Shown: piece by piece, positions 1 through 9,632 of the stretch | How positions within the stretch are numbered: the first letter of the stretch is position 1 | Layout: each line of letters starts with the position of its first letter | Assembly: GCA_030153605.1 (NCBI GenBank) | Contig: JASKLO010000008.1 | Location: 1 to 51,001 of the forward strand | Origin: Thermosipho sp. (in: thermotogales) | GTDB lineage: Bacteria; Thermotogota; Thermotogae; Thermotogales; Fervidobacteriaceae | Direction of reading: 5' to 3' | Length of the DNA: 51,001 nucleotides | Translations under genes and position numbers: made by a program | Notes under the pieces: model-generated | Databases searched by the model: none | The model's input: only the letters and a program-made list of their open reading frames with translations | Told to the model about the DNA's origin: nothing

Positions 1-110
1 ATAGTTGAAAATTAACTATTTTTAACTATTTAAAATTACATAACACTATTTACTTTTCAATGACCAATTTATACTTTTTTCTAAACTAATTATACGAGGG
101 GGATTAAGAA

Positions 111-932
111 TTGGACAAAAAGTGGCTTGCAATTTTAAACCTATTATTAGTCACAATAATTTGGGGATTAACTTTTCCAATTCAAAAACTCATACTTCCA
201 GAAATATCTCCTTTTGTATACAATGCACTTAGATTTTGGATTGCAACATTTTTTTCATTTTTCTTTTTTGGCAAAGGTAATAAATACGGCTTTTTTCTAG
301 GAATAATTCTAGGTTTTGCTTATGCCACACAAACATGGGGACTTTCAATTACCACGTCCTCCAAAAGCGGGTTTATAACCGCTTTCTATATAGTTTTGAT
401 ACCGATTTTCTCTTATTTTATTGAAAAAGAAAAACCTAGTGTGTTTCAAATTTCAGGATTTTTCATAGCAATGATTGGTGAATATTTTCTCTCCGGTGGA
501 ATAAATAATTTCAACTTTGGTGATTTTTTAACAATAATATGCGCAATTTTATACGCACTTCATGTTGTTTTAATTACTCATTATTCAAAAATCACTGAAG
601 AAAAACATCTTTTAACTTCTCAATTTTTAACTGTTGCAATAATAAATTCACTACTTGGCATAAACTCATCTTGGAAAATTACATTCAACGCCGTTAGCGT
701 TGCAACATTTACTGCTGTTTTTGCTACTATATATGCTCTAATTGCTCAAATCAAGTATCAGAAAATAGTAGGGAGTAATACATCTGCTCTTATTTTTGTT
801 GGGGAACCACTTTTTGCAACAATTTTTTCAATTTTAATTCTTTCAGAACATCTCACAAAATTTCAATTTATTGGCGTTATTTTAACTACATTTGCTTTAA
901 TTCTAGCCGTTTTCCAATCAAAAAAGAGGTGA
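111..932 (+). CDS. EamA/DMT-family membrane transporter
   Basis: Predicted inner-membrane permease of the drug/metabolite transporter superfamily. The 273-residue protein is almost wholly hydrophobic, about ten membrane segments in two EamA-like halves, the usual size for the family. The first half begins with the typical LLLVTIIWGLTFPIQK stretch, and the second half carries the conserved SALIFVGEPLFATIFS region near residues 225-240. The start is TTG, chosen because a GAGGGGGAT ribosome site lies just before it. The substrate cannot be told from sequence; members export amino acids, nucleotides or drugs. It is followed four bases later by pcm, so the two are probably co-transcribed, without an obvious functional link. 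Confidence 0.85.
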   Translation: MDKKWLAILNLLLVTIIWGLTFPIQKLILPEISPFVYNALRFWIATFFSFFFFGKGNKYGFFLGIILGFAYATQTWGLSITTSSKSGFITAFYIVLIPIFSYFIEKEKPSVFQISGFFIAMIGEYFLSGGINNFNFGDFLTIICAILYALHVVLITHYSKITEEKHLLTSQFLTVAIINSLLGINSSWKITFNAVSVATFTAVFATIYALIAQIKYQKIVGSNTSALIFVGEPLFATIFSILILSEHLTKFQFIGVILTTFALILAVFQSKKR

Positions 933-936
933 TTAA

Positions 937-1533
937 ATGTATGAACATCTTGAAAAATGGGGTGTTTCAAAGAAAATAATTGAAGCAATGAATAAAATTG
1001 ATAGAAAACTATTTGTACCTGAAAATCTTCAAAACTATGCATATGAAGACATTCCTCTTACTATCGGTTTTGGCCAGACAATTACAGCCCCTCACATGGT
1101 TGGTATAATGTGTCAGGAATTAGAATTAACTGAAGGGGATAAAGTCCTTGAGATCGGAACAGGAAGCGGGTATAATGCAGCAGTAATGAGTTTACTTGTA
1201 GGAAATTCAGGCCATATCTATACAATAGAACGAATTGAAGAACTTCATAAATTAGCAAAAGAAAGGTTTGAAAAACTAAATTTAACAAATATTACGGCAA
1301 TTCTTGGCGATGGAAAAGATGGGCTAAAAGAATTTGCACCGTTTAATAAAATAGTTTTCACTTGTTATTCAAGAAAAGTACCAGAAAAATTACTTGAACA
1401 ACTTGCTGATAATGGGGTAATGCTAATTCCCATTGGTAATGAGTATTTGCAAGTGCTCAAGAAAATCAGGAAAATAAATGGAAAAATTAATGAAGAAAAT
1501 TTATTGAATGTAAGATTTGTTCCTTTAATTTAA
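937..1533 (+). CDS. pcm: Protein-L-isoaspartate O-methyltransferase
   Basis: Cytoplasmic repair enzyme that methylates L-isoaspartyl residues of aged proteins using S-adenosylmethionine, so that they can revert to aspartate. The 198-residue length is normal. The family core is visible: TIGFGQTITAPHMV near residues 42-55 (substrate loop) and the SAM-binding motif I VLEIGTGSGYNAAV near 70-83, followed by the acidic IYTIERIEEL strand. An AAGAGGTG ribosome site overlaps the end of the transporter gene and supports the ATG start. Such repair fits a thermophile, where asparagine deamidation is fast. Confidence 0.93.
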   Translation: MYEHLEKWGVSKKIIEAMNKIDRKLFVPENLQNYAYEDIPLTIGFGQTITAPHMVGIMCQELELTEGDKVLEIGTGSGYNAAVMSLLVGNSGHIYTIERIEELHKLAKERFEKLNLTNITAILGDGKDGLKEFAPFNKIVFTCYSRKVPEKLLEQLADNGVMLIPIGNEYLQVLKKIRKINGKINEENLLNVRFVPLI

Positions 1534-1557
1534 TTCTTATCACGGAGTTGGTATATT

Positions 1558-2961
1558 ATGCAGGATAAAACAAAAGATAGAAGAATATATGGCGAACATT
1601 TAACGCCAGTAGAAGTTTTTAATGATTTTATCTTACCAGAAATCAAAAATAAAAAAAATGACTATATCTGGGTTGATTTATTTGCTGGTGCAGGTAATCT
1701 TATTCTTCCAATTTTAAATTTAATTCCCGAAGAAAAAAGAATTGAATTTTTTAAAAAACGTATTTATTTGTTTGATATTCAGAAAGAATTGGTGGAACAA
1801 GCTATTAACAACGCAAGCAAATATGGTATCCCAAGAAAAATTGCAGAAAAAAATATTATTCAAAAAGATACAATTAAAGAATATCCAAAATTCTTACTTG
1901 ATTTAGATTTACCAATATATCATATAACAAATCCTCCTTATTTATATCTGGGTTATATTGTAAAACACAAGGAAACTCAAAAGTATTTAGAATTTTTTAA
2001 AGGAGATAACAAAGGATATCAAGATTTATATCAACTTGCGTTAATAAATGATTTAAGAAACGGAATTGAAAAAATGATTTACATTATACCTTCAAATTTT
2101 TTATTTGGATTTTCTGTTTCAAATAAAATAAGAGATGATTTCTTTAAATATTATTTAATAGAAAAGGCAATAATATTTGAAAAAGAAATATTTGAACACA
2201 CAGGTACAAACGTTGTAATATGTTTTTTTAATAGAAAAAAAGCTCCAAAAAAAGAAAGTATTAAATTTCAGGGAATAAAAATAAATAATGAAATCCAAAA
2301 AAAGACATATGTACTTAAACCAGAAAATCATTATAGAGCAGGAAGCGATTTTGAGGAATTTGTAAACAACAACAAAGCAAAAAACCCAATAAAAATTACC
2401 TATTATCTTACACTCGACGAAGTAATTAAAAACAAGGGAGAATATAAAATAAGTGTTATAGACGCAAATGAAATAAATGGAAAAAAATATACAAAAAAAG
2501 TAATATACGTAAACGAAAAATTATACAAAAAAATTAAATCAAATATTTTGTTTGTAAGGACAGTAGATACTGGAACAATTAATGGGAGAGCAGGTCTTTA
2601 TAATATAAAAGAAGTTTTTGAAGCTGACGGGATATTAGTTACTAAAGCAAAATATAGAACTCACCCAATTCAAATCTTTTTTGACCCTGCTCTTACAGTA
2701 GACGAACAGAAGTTATTGATGAACTACTTTAACTTAATTTTAGAGTATTTTAGACAAAAAACAGATAGCGAATTTTTAACCACTTACAAATATTCAAATA
2801 GCAAATATACAAGAAAGTATCTAGGATTAAGACAAGTAAAAAATTTAATTCAAACTTTTCCATGGCTAAGTTTAAATGAAGAAGAAAAAAATATGCTAAA
2901 AAATCTAATAGAAGCCAAAAACATTAAAAAACTTATTACTTTTATTAGTCACGTTAAATAA
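1558..2961 (+). CDS. Putative adenine-specific DNA methyltransferase (orphan)
   Basis: Likely N6-adenine DNA methyltransferase. The N-terminus has YGEHLTPVEVFNDFILPEI, typical of gamma-type methylases, then motif I WVDLFAGAGNLILP (about residues 40-53) for SAM binding and the catalytic motif IV as NPPY (in ITNPPYLYLG, about 124-133). A later TGTNVVICFF stretch resembles the TG/VVxxFF region of Eco57I/TaqI-like enzymes. The C-terminal half has no motif I recognise and may hold target recognition. Overall architecture fits a type II methylase, 467 residues. No restriction endonuclease gene lies on either side, so it may be an orphan regulator of DNA methylation or the modification half of a type IIG-like protein. 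The function class is well supported; the recognition sequence is unknown. Confidence 0.75.
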   Translation: MQDKTKDRRIYGEHLTPVEVFNDFILPEIKNKKNDYIWVDLFAGAGNLILPILNLIPEEKRIEFFKKRIYLFDIQKELVEQAINNASKYGIPRKIAEKNIIQKDTIKEYPKFLLDLDLPIYHITNPPYLYLGYIVKHKETQKYLEFFKGDNKGYQDLYQLALINDLRNGIEKMIYIIPSNFLFGFSVSNKIRDDFFKYYLIEKAIIFEKEIFEHTGTNVVICFFNRKKAPKKESIKFQGIKINNEIQKKTYVLKPENHYRAGSDFEEFVNNNKAKNPIKITYYLTLDEVIKNKGEYKISVIDANEINGKKYTKKVIYVNEKLYKKIKSNILFVRTVDTGTINGRAGLYNIKEVFEADGILVTKAKYRTHPIQIFFDPALTVDEQKLLMNYFNLILEYFRQKTDSEFLTTYKYSNSKYTRKYLGLRQVKNLIQTFPWLSLNEEEKNMLKNLIEAKNIKKLITFISHVK

Positions 2962-3058
2962 TTATTCATTCTTTCCTCGTTAAGAAAATCGAATATATTC
3001 AGTAGCACCTTTTTGAATATCACTTTCCACTTGATATTTTTCTTAGGTATAATAAAAT

Positions 3059-3102
3059 CCCCTTCTTGGCTTTATTTTCTAACACCAAGAAGGGGATATT
3101 TT
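3059..3102. terminator. Bidirectional intrinsic terminator
   Basis: A perfect 11-bp inverted repeat (CCCCTTCTTGG at 3059-3069 and its complement at 3085-3095) with a 15-base loop. It is followed by ATATTTT on the + strand and GATTTTATT on the - strand. It sits between the convergent methyltransferase and rny genes and can stop both transcripts. Confidence 0.85.
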
Positions 3103-3147
3103 AATTTATCAAAATTTTTAACTCAAGGTTTTATTGAAAACCTTTAT

Positions 3148-4680
3148 TTATTTCGCGTAAGCGACACTTCTTTTTTCTCTAATAACCACTACTTTTAATA
3201 CTCCTGGATATTGCAATTCTTCTTCGATCTTCATAGCAATGTCATGCGATAGTTTTTCTGCAAGAGCATCATCAACTTTATCTGGTTGGACTATAACTCT
3301 TACTTCTCTTCCAGCTTGAATTGCATATGCATTTTCAACATATTTGAAGCTCTTTGCAATTTCTTCTAGTTTGAATAATCTTTTAATATAATTTTCAACA
3401 TCTTCTCTTCTTGCTCCTGGACGCGCAGCCGACAAGGCATCAGCAGCTGCTACTATTACCGCTTCAGGAGTCATTGGTTCTTCTTCTCCATGATGAGCCA
3501 TAACCATATTTATTATTTCATCTTTTTCGCCATATCTCTTTAAAATTTCTGCACCAATTACCGTGTGCGAACCTTCTACTTCATGATCTAAAGCTTTACC
3601 AATATCGTGTAGCAATGCTCCTCTCTTAGCTTTTTCAACATTTAAACCTAATTCAGAAGCAATTAAACCTGCTATTAATGCTACTTCTATTGAATGAGAA
3701 AGCACATTTTGACCATAACTTGTTCTAAATTTGAGTCTACCTAATAGCTTGATAAGTTCTGGATGTAAGCCACCAACACCTGTAATAAATGTTGCTTCTT
3801 GACCAGCTTCTTTAATTATTTTTTCAACTTCTGCTTTGGATTTTTCATACATTTCTTCTATACGTGTAGGATGAATTCTACCATCAGCAACTAATTTTTC
3901 TATAGTTCTTCTGGCAATTTCTCTTCTTAAAGGATTAAAACAACTTACCGTTACCATTTCTGGAGTATCATCAATTATCAAATCTACTCCAGTCACTTTT
4001 TCAAATGCCCTTATATTTCTTCCTTCTCTTCCAATTAATCTTCCTTTCATGTCATCATTTGGAAGCATTACAGTACTAACAGTTATTTCTCCTGAATATT
4101 CTGGTGCATATCTTTGAATTGCATCTGCTATAACTTTTTTGGCATATTTTTCAGAATCTTCTTCATATCTCGCTTTTATCTGTGAATATACCTTTGCTAT
4201 TTCATATTCATATTTTTCTCTTGCTTCTTGAAGTACCATTTCTTTAGCCTGCTCAGAAGTAATTCCTGCAAGTTTTTGGAATTTTTCTTCTAATTCTTTT
4301 TCTTTTTCCACAATTTCTCTTTGTTTATTTTCTATCTCTTGTCTTAATTCTTCTATATAATTTTCTTTTTTGTCAAGAAGCTCCTCACGTTTGGAAACCA
4401 TTTCTTCTCTTTTAATTAATCTTTCTTCAGCGTGCCTTATTTCTTCTTCACGTGTTCTTCTTTCTTTTTCCCATTCTTCTCTTAACCTGTGAAGTTCCTC
4501 TCTTGATTCAATTACTGCTTTCTTTTTTATTTCACTTGCTTCTTTTTCAGCTTCTTTAATTATATGTTCTGCATCTTTTTTAGCTTTTAATAATGATCTT
4601 TCAATATTATTTTTTGCAACTACATATCCAAGCAGTAAGCCCAAAAAAAGTGCTACTCCGCCAACAATATATGTCAACAT
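3148..4680 (-). CDS. rny: Ribonuclease Y
   Basis: Membrane-anchored endoribonuclease that starts mRNA turnover. The 510 residues show the family order: an N-terminal membrane helix (about 3-20), a long charged coiled coil (about 30-170), a KH RNA-binding domain (about 200-265, with GRLIGREGRNIRAFE), and an HD domain with the metal-binding HD in ALLHDIGKA (about residues 350-360). The length matches the usual 510-520. It is the last gene of the recA operon, two bases after recX, and ends close to a bidirectional terminator. The location next to recA matches gene order in Bacillus. Confidence 0.96.
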   Translation of the reverse strand: MLTYIVGGVALFLGLLLGYVVAKNNIERSLLKAKKDAEHIIKEAEKEASEIKKKAVIESREELHRLREEWEKERRTREEEIRHAEERLIKREEMVSKREELLDKKENYIEELRQEIENKQREIVEKEKELEEKFQKLAGITSEQAKEMVLQEAREKYEYEIAKVYSQIKARYEEDSEKYAKKVIADAIQRYAPEYSGEITVSTVMLPNDDMKGRLIGREGRNIRAFEKVTGVDLIIDDTPEMVTVSCFNPLRREIARRTIEKLVADGRIHPTRIEEMYEKSKAEVEKIIKEAGQEATFITGVGGLHPELIKLLGRLKFRTSYGQNVLSHSIEVALIAGLIASELGLNVEKAKRGALLHDIGKALDHEVEGSHTVIGAEILKRYGEKDEIINMVMAHHGEEEPMTPEAVIVAAADALSAARPGARREDVENYIKRLFKLEEIAKSFKYVENAYAIQAGREVRVIVQPDKVDDALAEKLSHDIAMKIEEELQYPGVLKVVVIREKRSVAYAK

Positions 4681-4682
4681 TA

Positions 4683-5075
4683 CTATTCACCTCCAAACCC
4701 TTTTCTATATAGTACTTCTCGTGCTTTTTTTTCATTCAATCCTTTTGTTATTTCTTTTTTGATTTCTTCTAAATCAACCTCGCTTAAAACCTTATTAATA
4801 GCATCTTCAATAATGTATTCATCTACTCCTAATTTAATTAATTCCATTCTTATCCTAAATGGACCTTTTTTGTGCAAAGTTAATGAATCATAAGCATAAA
4901 GATAAGCAAATTTTTCATCGTCTATAAATCCCTTGTTTTTTAGTTCTTTTATTGTGTCTTCTATTTCTTCATCACTATAGCCCTTTTCTTTCAATCTTAA
5001 AGCTAGCTCTTTTTCAGATCTTATACGAAATTTTAACAATCTTAAAGCATCACTCTTTGGATTCTTTTTCTTCAC
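4683..5075 (-). CDS. recX: RecX family RecA modulator
   Basis: Small cytoplasmic protein that binds RecA filaments and limits RecA activity. Its 130 residues are made of the three-helix repeats typical of RecX, with [20 protein letters not shown] at the N-terminus and [18 protein letters not shown] after it. The start is GTG at 5073-5075, with AAAGGAG about ten bases upstream. It overlaps the end of recA by 26 bases, so its translation is coupled to that of its target. At 130 residues it is on the short side for the family, which often runs to 150 or more. Confidence 0.9.
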   Translation of the reverse strand: MKKKNPKSDALRLLKFRIRSEKELALRLKEKGYSDEEIEDTIKELKNKGFIDDEKFAYLYAYDSLTLHKKGPFRIRMELIKLGVDEYIIEDAINKVLSEVDLEEIKKEITKGLNEKKAREVLYRKGFGGE

Positions 5076-6099
5076 TTGGCTTTTCTCCTTTAACTAAACC
5101 ATGTTTTTCTCGAAGTCTAAATTCGATCTCATCTAGGAGTTCGGGATGATTTACCAAATATTCTATTGAATTATTTTTACCTTGCCCTAAGGAGTGTTCA
5201 GTGCCTTTTAAATCAACGTATGAGAACCAACTTCCTCGTCTAGAAATTAAGCTTTCATCAACAGCTAGGTTAAATAATTCATATTCTCTTACAATACCTT
5301 TTCCGTAAATTATATCAACTATAGCTTCTTTGAAAGGTGGTGCAACTTTATTTTTTACAAATTTTACCCTAACTTCATTACCAATATGATTTTGACCTTC
5401 GGTGAGTTTTCCTATAGTTCTAACTTCAAGTCTCATAGTTGAATAAAATTTCAAAGCTACTCCTCCAGTAGTTGTTTCAGGATTTCCATACATAACTCCA
5501 ATTTTCATACGAGTTTGATTTATAAAGATAACAACAGCTTTGGATTTATTAATATTGCCAGCTAATTTTCTCAATGCCTGAGACATGAGCCTTGCTTGAA
5601 GACCCACCTGAACATCTCCCATTGAACCTTCAATTTCTGCCCTTGGAACAAGTGCTGCTACAGAATCAATTACTACCAAATCGACTGCGTTACTTCTTAC
5701 AAGTTCATCAACTATTTCCAACGCCTGTTCTCCAAAATCTGGTTGGGCTATAAGCAGATTTGCAACATCTACACCAAGATTTTGAGCATATACTGGATCA
5801 AGTGCATGCTCTGCATCAATAAAAGCAGCTACTCCTCCATTTTTTTGAGCTGAAGCTATAGCATGAAGGGCAATAGTAGTTTTACCACTTGATTCCGGCC
5901 CATACACTTCTATGATCCTTCCTCTAGGATAACCTCCTACACCTGAAGCAATATCAATTGCTACAGAACCACTTGGAATAGTTTCAATATTAGGTACATG
6001 AGTATCCTCACCCAAAAGCATTATTGACCCTTTACCATATGTTTTTTCGATTTTGTTAATTGCTTTTTTAAGAACTTCCATCTTCTCTTTATCGCTCAT
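5050..6099 (-). CDS. recA: Recombinase RecA
   Basis: DNA-dependent ATPase for homologous recombination and repair. Walker A is GPESSGKTT, Walker [11 protein letters not shown], and the canonical RecA signature [13 protein letters not shown] is present, followed by a short acidic C-terminal tail rich in E and K. I take the ATG at 6097-6099 ([12 protein letters not shown]), giving 349 residues, because AAGGAGG lies 11 bases upstream. The longer open frame beginning with TTG at 6120 would put the start inside that ribosome site. It overlaps thpR by 11 bases and recX by 26 bases. No SOS box was recognised near it, and it is read from an upstream operon promoter. Confidence 0.98.
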   Translation of the reverse strand: MSDKEKMEVLKKAINKIEKTYGKGSIMLLGEDTHVPNIETIPSGSVAIDIASGVGGYPRGRIIEVYGPESSGKTTIALHAIASAQKNGGVAAFIDAEHALDPVYAQNLGVDVANLLIAQPDFGEQALEIVDELVRSNAVDLVVIDSVAALVPRAEIEGSMGDVQVGLQARLMSQALRKLAGNINKSKAVVIFINQTRMKIGVMYGNPETTTGGVALKFYSTMRLEVRTIGKLTEGQNHIGNEVRVKFVKNKVAPPFKEAIVDIIYGKGIVREYELFNLAVDESLISRRGSWFSYVDLKGTEHSLGQGKNNSIEYLVNHPELLDEIEFRLREKHGLVKGEKPSEEKESKE

Positions 6100-6661
6100 T
6101 TTTAACCAAACCTCCTTCAAATTTTACCCTGTATAACCATTTATAAATGGGACCAGCTGGTGTTAAAGTCGATGAGTAAATAGTTACACTATCTACTGGA
6201 ACAGTTATTTTAGTGGTGGAAATATCTTCAATCAAACTTTCCCAACGTTCGGGACTATATTTCACTCTTCCTAAAGTAATATGTGGAACAAAATTTCCTT
6301 GATCATCAAAAGGAATTCTCAATTTTTTCATTTCAGACCTCATTTCAAGATATAACGTTTGCAAAGCCTTGCTTTGAGGAACTTTTAAGAAAAAAACTCG
6401 AGGTCTGTTTTTAAACCTGAAAAATCCAAAACCTGAAACATCAAAAGAAAAAGAAGGAAAACCAGCAAGCCTTTTATGTAAACGTTCTGCTAGATTATCA
6501 ATCAAATCTTCTTTTACATCTCCAAGAAAAAATAAAGTTAAATGCATATTTTCAGGTTTCACCCACGATGCTTTAAAACCCATTCTCATTAATTTTGAAA
6601 TAATTTCATTGGCAACTTCTTTAACCTCTGAATTTATATCTAATGCAACAAAAGTTCTCAT
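6089..6661 (-). CDS. thpR: RNA 2',3'-cyclic phosphodiesterase (LigT/2H family)
   Basis: Member of the 2H phosphoesterase superfamily, historically called 2'-5' RNA ligase; it opens 2',3'-cyclic phosphates on RNA ends. Both catalytic HxTx motifs are present: HLTLFFLG (about residues 40-47) and HITLGRV (about 127-133). The length of 190 is typical. GGGGTGAG precedes the ATG. It lies between pgsA and recA in the operon, four bases after pgsA and overlapping recA by 11 bases. The biological substrate in bacteria is not settled. Confidence 0.9.
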   Translation of the reverse strand: MRTFVALDINSEVKEVANEIISKLMRMGFKASWVKPENMHLTLFFLGDVKEDLIDNLAERLHKRLAGFPSFSFDVSGFGFFRFKNRPRVFFLKVPQSKALQTLYLEMRSEMKKLRIPFDDQGNFVPHITLGRVKYSPERWESLIEDISTTKITVPVDSVTIYSSTLTPAGPIYKWLYRVKFEGGLVKNER

Positions 6662-6665
6662 TTAC

Positions 6666-7202
6666 TCACCCCTTCATAACATGTCGATTTTGAACAATAT
6701 AAATAAATCCTGAAAGTATGGTTGCAATAGCAACAAAATAACCAACAATTTCATTAAAAAGAGTCAAACTTGAAAAATTTAAAATCTGAAGGAATAAACC
6801 CACAATCCAAACAATCTGAGAAACTGTTTTAAGCTTACCAAAATAATTTGCAGCTATAACCAAACCACTACTGGCAGCAACCATTCTAATAGTACTTACC
6901 AAAGTATCTCGGAAAACAATAACAATTAAAATCCATACTGGAATTAGATTCATTTGGGCAAAAATAATTAAAACACTGGTTACAAGGATTTTGTCGCTCA
7001 TTTGATCAAAAATCTTTCCAAAGTTACTTACTTGATTTAATTTTCTAGCAAAATATCCATCAAGATAATCGCTTAAAGACGCAATTATAAAAAGAATAAA
7101 TGCTGATAAATACCAATTCTCAATTAAAAACCAGACAATAAAAACAGTTAAAATAACCCTAACCCACGTAATCAAATTAGGAACATTTAAAGATTTACTC
7201 AT
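6666..7202 (-). CDS. pgsA: CDP-diacylglycerol-glycerol-3-phosphate 3-phosphatidyltransferase
   Basis: Integral membrane enzyme that makes phosphatidylglycerol phosphate, the committed step to acidic phospholipids. The CDP-alcohol phosphatidyltransferase signature D-x2-D-G-x2-A-R-x8-G-x3-D-x3-D is complete, running from SDYLDGYFAR to GKIFDQMSD around residues 44-70. The remaining sequence forms about five membrane helices, and the 178-residue length is normal. The start ATG overlaps the end of rimO by eight bases. Confidence 0.93.
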   Translation of the reverse strand: MSKSLNVPNLITWVRVILTVFIVWFLIENWYLSAFILFIIASLSDYLDGYFARKLNQVSNFGKIFDQMSDKILVTSVLIIFAQMNLIPVWILIVIVFRDTLVSTIRMVAASSGLVIAANYFGKLKTVSQIVWIVGLFLQILNFSSLTLFNEIVGYFVAIATILSGFIYIVQNRHVMKG

Positions 7203-8484
7203 CAGTAATCACTCCTTCATAATCATATGTATCTACATCAATAATTTTTACTTTATGAAAGCCTTTTTTGAAATTTCCTTTTACAAATACATTTGCATCA
7301 ATTTCTGGAGCATCCATATAAGTTCTTCCAATTAAAACCCCATATTCTTCATCATCAAATAGAACTTTAAAAGTTTTACCAATCAATTGATTGTTTTTTT
7401 CAAAAGAAATTTCAGATTGAACTTCCATCAAAATATCCAATCGTTCTTGCGCAATATCTTCACTAACTTTACCTTCCAACTTAAAAGAAGGAGCTTCTTC
7501 TTCATCAGAATATAAAAATGCACCAAGCCTGTCAAATTTTATATCTTTAACAAATTTTATCAACATCTCAAAATCACTATCTGTTTCTCCTGGAAAGCCT
7601 ACAATAATGCTGGTTCTAATAATTGCATCATTGTATTTTTCTCTGATTTTTGTAATTAATTGTTTAAGTTGTTTTGCATTTTTAGTTCTATTCATTAGCT
7701 TTAAAATTTTATTACTCCCATGCTGAACAGGAATATCGAAATATTTTAAAACTTTATCAAATGAAAATGCGTCAATGATTCTTTCAGTTATATGGTCAGG
7801 ATGCATATACATTACTCTTATCCAAAAATCACCCGGAATTTCATTTAAACTTTTTAAAAGTTCTGGTAAGGCTTGCTTACCATAAAGATCAATGCCATAT
7901 CCTGTAGTATCCTGCGCAACTAATATTATCTCTTTTTTCCCTCTTTCTATTAATACTTTTACTTCCTCTACAATATCTTCAATTTTTCTACTTTTAAAAC
8001 TTCCTTTAAAAAGTGGTATAGTACAAAACGAACACGCTCTGTCACAACCATCAGCAATTTTTACGTAAGCATACTGATAATCATCATCTATCCTGTCTTC
8101 AAAATCATATATTGGATCAGGATTTTTCAATATTATTTTCTTCTTTGTAATATTTTTAGCAATTTCTTCTGGATTCACAACTCCAAACCATCCATCAACT
8201 TCCGGAATTTCTTTTTCCAATTCTCTTCCATATCGTTGAACTAGACAGCCTTTTACAAAAATTTTAAAATTCTTATCTACTTTTTTTCTTTCAACATTTA
8301 GCAATATTTCTTCAATTGATTCCTTTTTAGAATCTAAAATAAAACCACAGGTATCAATAATAATTGCATCTGCTTTTTCTAAATCATCCACTATTTCGTG
8401 GCCATATTTTTTCAACTTAGCTTTTAAAATAGCACAATCTGCTACATTTTTTGGACATCCCAATATCTCAAAATAAAATTTCAT
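7195..8484 (-). CDS. rimO: Ribosomal protein S12 methylthiotransferase
   Basis: Radical SAM enzyme that adds a methylthio group to an aspartate of ribosomal protein S12. The order of domains is an N-terminal MTTase domain with Cys in GCPKNVADC (second cluster ligands), a radical SAM domain with the CxxxCxxC ligand set in DGCDRACSFCTIP (about residues 140-152), and a C-terminal TRAM domain. The KGSFKSRKIEDIVEEV stretch after the cluster motif is typical of RimO and argues against MiaB. The length is 429 residues. GAGGT lies upstream of the ATG. Confidence 0.94.
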   Translation of the reverse strand: MKFYFEILGCPKNVADCAILKAKLKKYGHEIVDDLEKADAIIIDTCGFILDSKKESIEEILLNVERKKVDKNFKIFVKGCLVQRYGRELEKEIPEVDGWFGVVNPEEIAKNITKKKIILKNPDPIYDFEDRIDDDYQYAYVKIADGCDRACSFCTIPLFKGSFKSRKIEDIVEEVKVLIERGKKEIILVAQDTTGYGIDLYGKQALPELLKSLNEIPGDFWIRVMYMHPDHITERIIDAFSFDKVLKYFDIPVQHGSNKILKLMNRTKNAKQLKQLITKIREKYNDAIIRTSIIVGFPGETDSDFEMLIKFVKDIKFDRLGAFLYSDEEEAPSFKLEGKVSEDIAQERLDILMEVQSEISFEKNNQLIGKTFKVLFDDEEYGVLIGRTYMDAPEIDANVFVKGNFKKGFHKVKIIDVDTYDYEGVITDE

Positions 8485-8498
8485 ATTATTCTTTTACC

Positions 8499-9038
8499 TC
8501 ACTTTAAATATTTTTTTCTTTTTTCTAGATACATCAACCTAATTTTTTCAAGCTCTCTTTTATACTCATCCTCTTTATAATTTGGATAGGTAAAATCATA
8601 ATCCTTCCATTTTCCGTTTATATACATTAAAGTTGGTTCGGCATAAATTCCCTTTCCAATATAAATTCTATGTGGCCACATCTTCGTTGTTGCAAGTACA
8701 AACTGCATATGATGAATATACCCTGGATCAATATTAAATCTTCTATTCCCATTCACTGCAAATTCTTGTTCAATATTGTTTGTAATGTTTTTAATATCAG
8801 CTAATTGATAAGGATGTATAAGCCTTTCAAAGCTAATTAAAATTCCTTTTACACCTTCGCCCATTTCTTTGTTATAATACAACGTATATTTTTCAAAATC
8901 TAATACTTCAGAAATATAATCTATTGGTCCAAATTCTTTTATTAATGTTTCTTTTACTTCTTCAAACCAATATTCTACATGGGCGGAGAAAAAAAATACT
9001 ACCAAATTTACAAGATCAATTCTTCTTATTTTCCCCAC
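8499..9038 (-). CDS. DUF4416 family protein
   Basis: Cytoplasmic protein of unknown function, 179 residues, matching the DUF4416 pattern found in Thermotogota and other thermophiles. The best-kept block is NIDPGYIHHMQFVLATTKMW followed by HRIYIGKGIYAEPTLMY, rich in conserved polar and aromatic residues. No catalytic motif from a known enzyme is visible. The start is GTG, overlapping the rodZ-like gene by 13 bases, with GGTGGTGAT upstream. Its place between rodZ-like and rimO suggests only that it is a co-expressed housekeeping gene. Confidence 0.8.
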   Translation of the reverse strand: MGKIRRIDLVNLVVFFFSAHVEYWFEEVKETLIKEFGPIDYISEVLDFEKYTLYYNKEMGEGVKGILISFERLIHPYQLADIKNITNNIEQEFAVNGNRRFNIDPGYIHHMQFVLATTKMWPHRIYIGKGIYAEPTLMYINGKWKDYDFTYPNYKEDEYKRELEKIRLMYLEKRKKYLK

Positions 9039-9586
9039 TTTATCACCACCAAGTATTCATCCATCAACACTTTTTTTACCTTGTTATTAATTTTCTCAAA
9101 AATTGCTGGGCCCTTAATATAATATTCTCCCTCATTTAACTTTCCTTCTTTAACTACCTTTTCATTTAACTCTATTGTTCCGTTCAATGCGCTTACACTA
9201 ACCAAAGGAGCATTTAGAACTTTTATAAACAAAAATAAAGATATTGAAAATAAAAACACAGATAAAATAATAAATAATAAATAGGGAATTATATATTTCT
9301 TACTCTCTTTTTCATCTTCATGGAATTCTTCTTGATTTTTAATTTTTTTACTTTTACCTTCTAAATATAATGCCACCAAATCTTCTTCAATGTTTAAAAA
9401 ATCTTTTAATTTACTAAGATGATGCTTTACATAAATTTCTGGTCCACTAAAATCGCCGTTTAAATAACGTTGAAGGGTAATTTTATCAATACCCAACTTT
9501 ATAGAAATTTGCAATAATGAAAATTTAGAGGAGTTTACCTCTTTCTTTAAAATTTCAGATAAAATTTCCCATGTATTTTTTTCCAT
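9026..9586 (-). CDS. RodZ-like helix-turn-helix membrane protein
   Basis: Probable cell-shape or morphogenesis protein. Residues 1-75 form a Cro/C1-type helix-turn-helix (SLLQISIKLGIDKITLQRYL), followed by a charged linker, one membrane helix near 100-123 (IIPYLLFIILSVFLFSISLF) and a short outer domain of about 60 residues. This is the RodZ layout but smaller than the 300-residue form of E. coli. The gene order rodZ-like, pgsA, recA, rny is the same as ymfM-pgsA-recA-rny in Bacillus, which supports the assignment. I chose ATG at 9584-9586; no ribosome site is present and the promoter is only about 12 bases away. Confidence 0.7.
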   Translation of the reverse strand: MEKNTWEILSEILKKEVNSSKFSLLQISIKLGIDKITLQRYLNGDFSGPEIYVKHHLSKLKDFLNIEEDLVALYLEGKSKKIKNQEEFHEDEKESKKYIIPYLLFIILSVFLFSISLFLFIKVLNAPLVSVSALNGTIELNEKVVKEGKLNEGEYYIKGPAIFEKINNKVKKVLMDEYLVVIKWGK

Positions 9587-9597
9587 AATCAATTTAT

Positions 9598-9627
9598 ATT
9601 ATACTCTAATTGTACTACTATGTGCAA
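9598..9627 (-). promoter_or_regulatory. Promoter of the rodZ-recA-rny operon
   Basis: Read on the - strand, TTGCAC (9622-9627) is followed after 18 bases by a perfect TATAAT (9598-9603). The expected transcription start, about seven bases past the -10, falls near 9590-9592, only a few bases from the ATG at 9586, so the message would be leaderless or nearly so. Confidence 0.75.
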
Positions 9628-9632
9628 GCTTG

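Noticed and set aside
5050-6120. RecA start at TTG 6120 giving a seven-residue longer protein.
   Set aside because: That codon lies directly on the AAGGAGG ribosome site serving the ATG at 6099.
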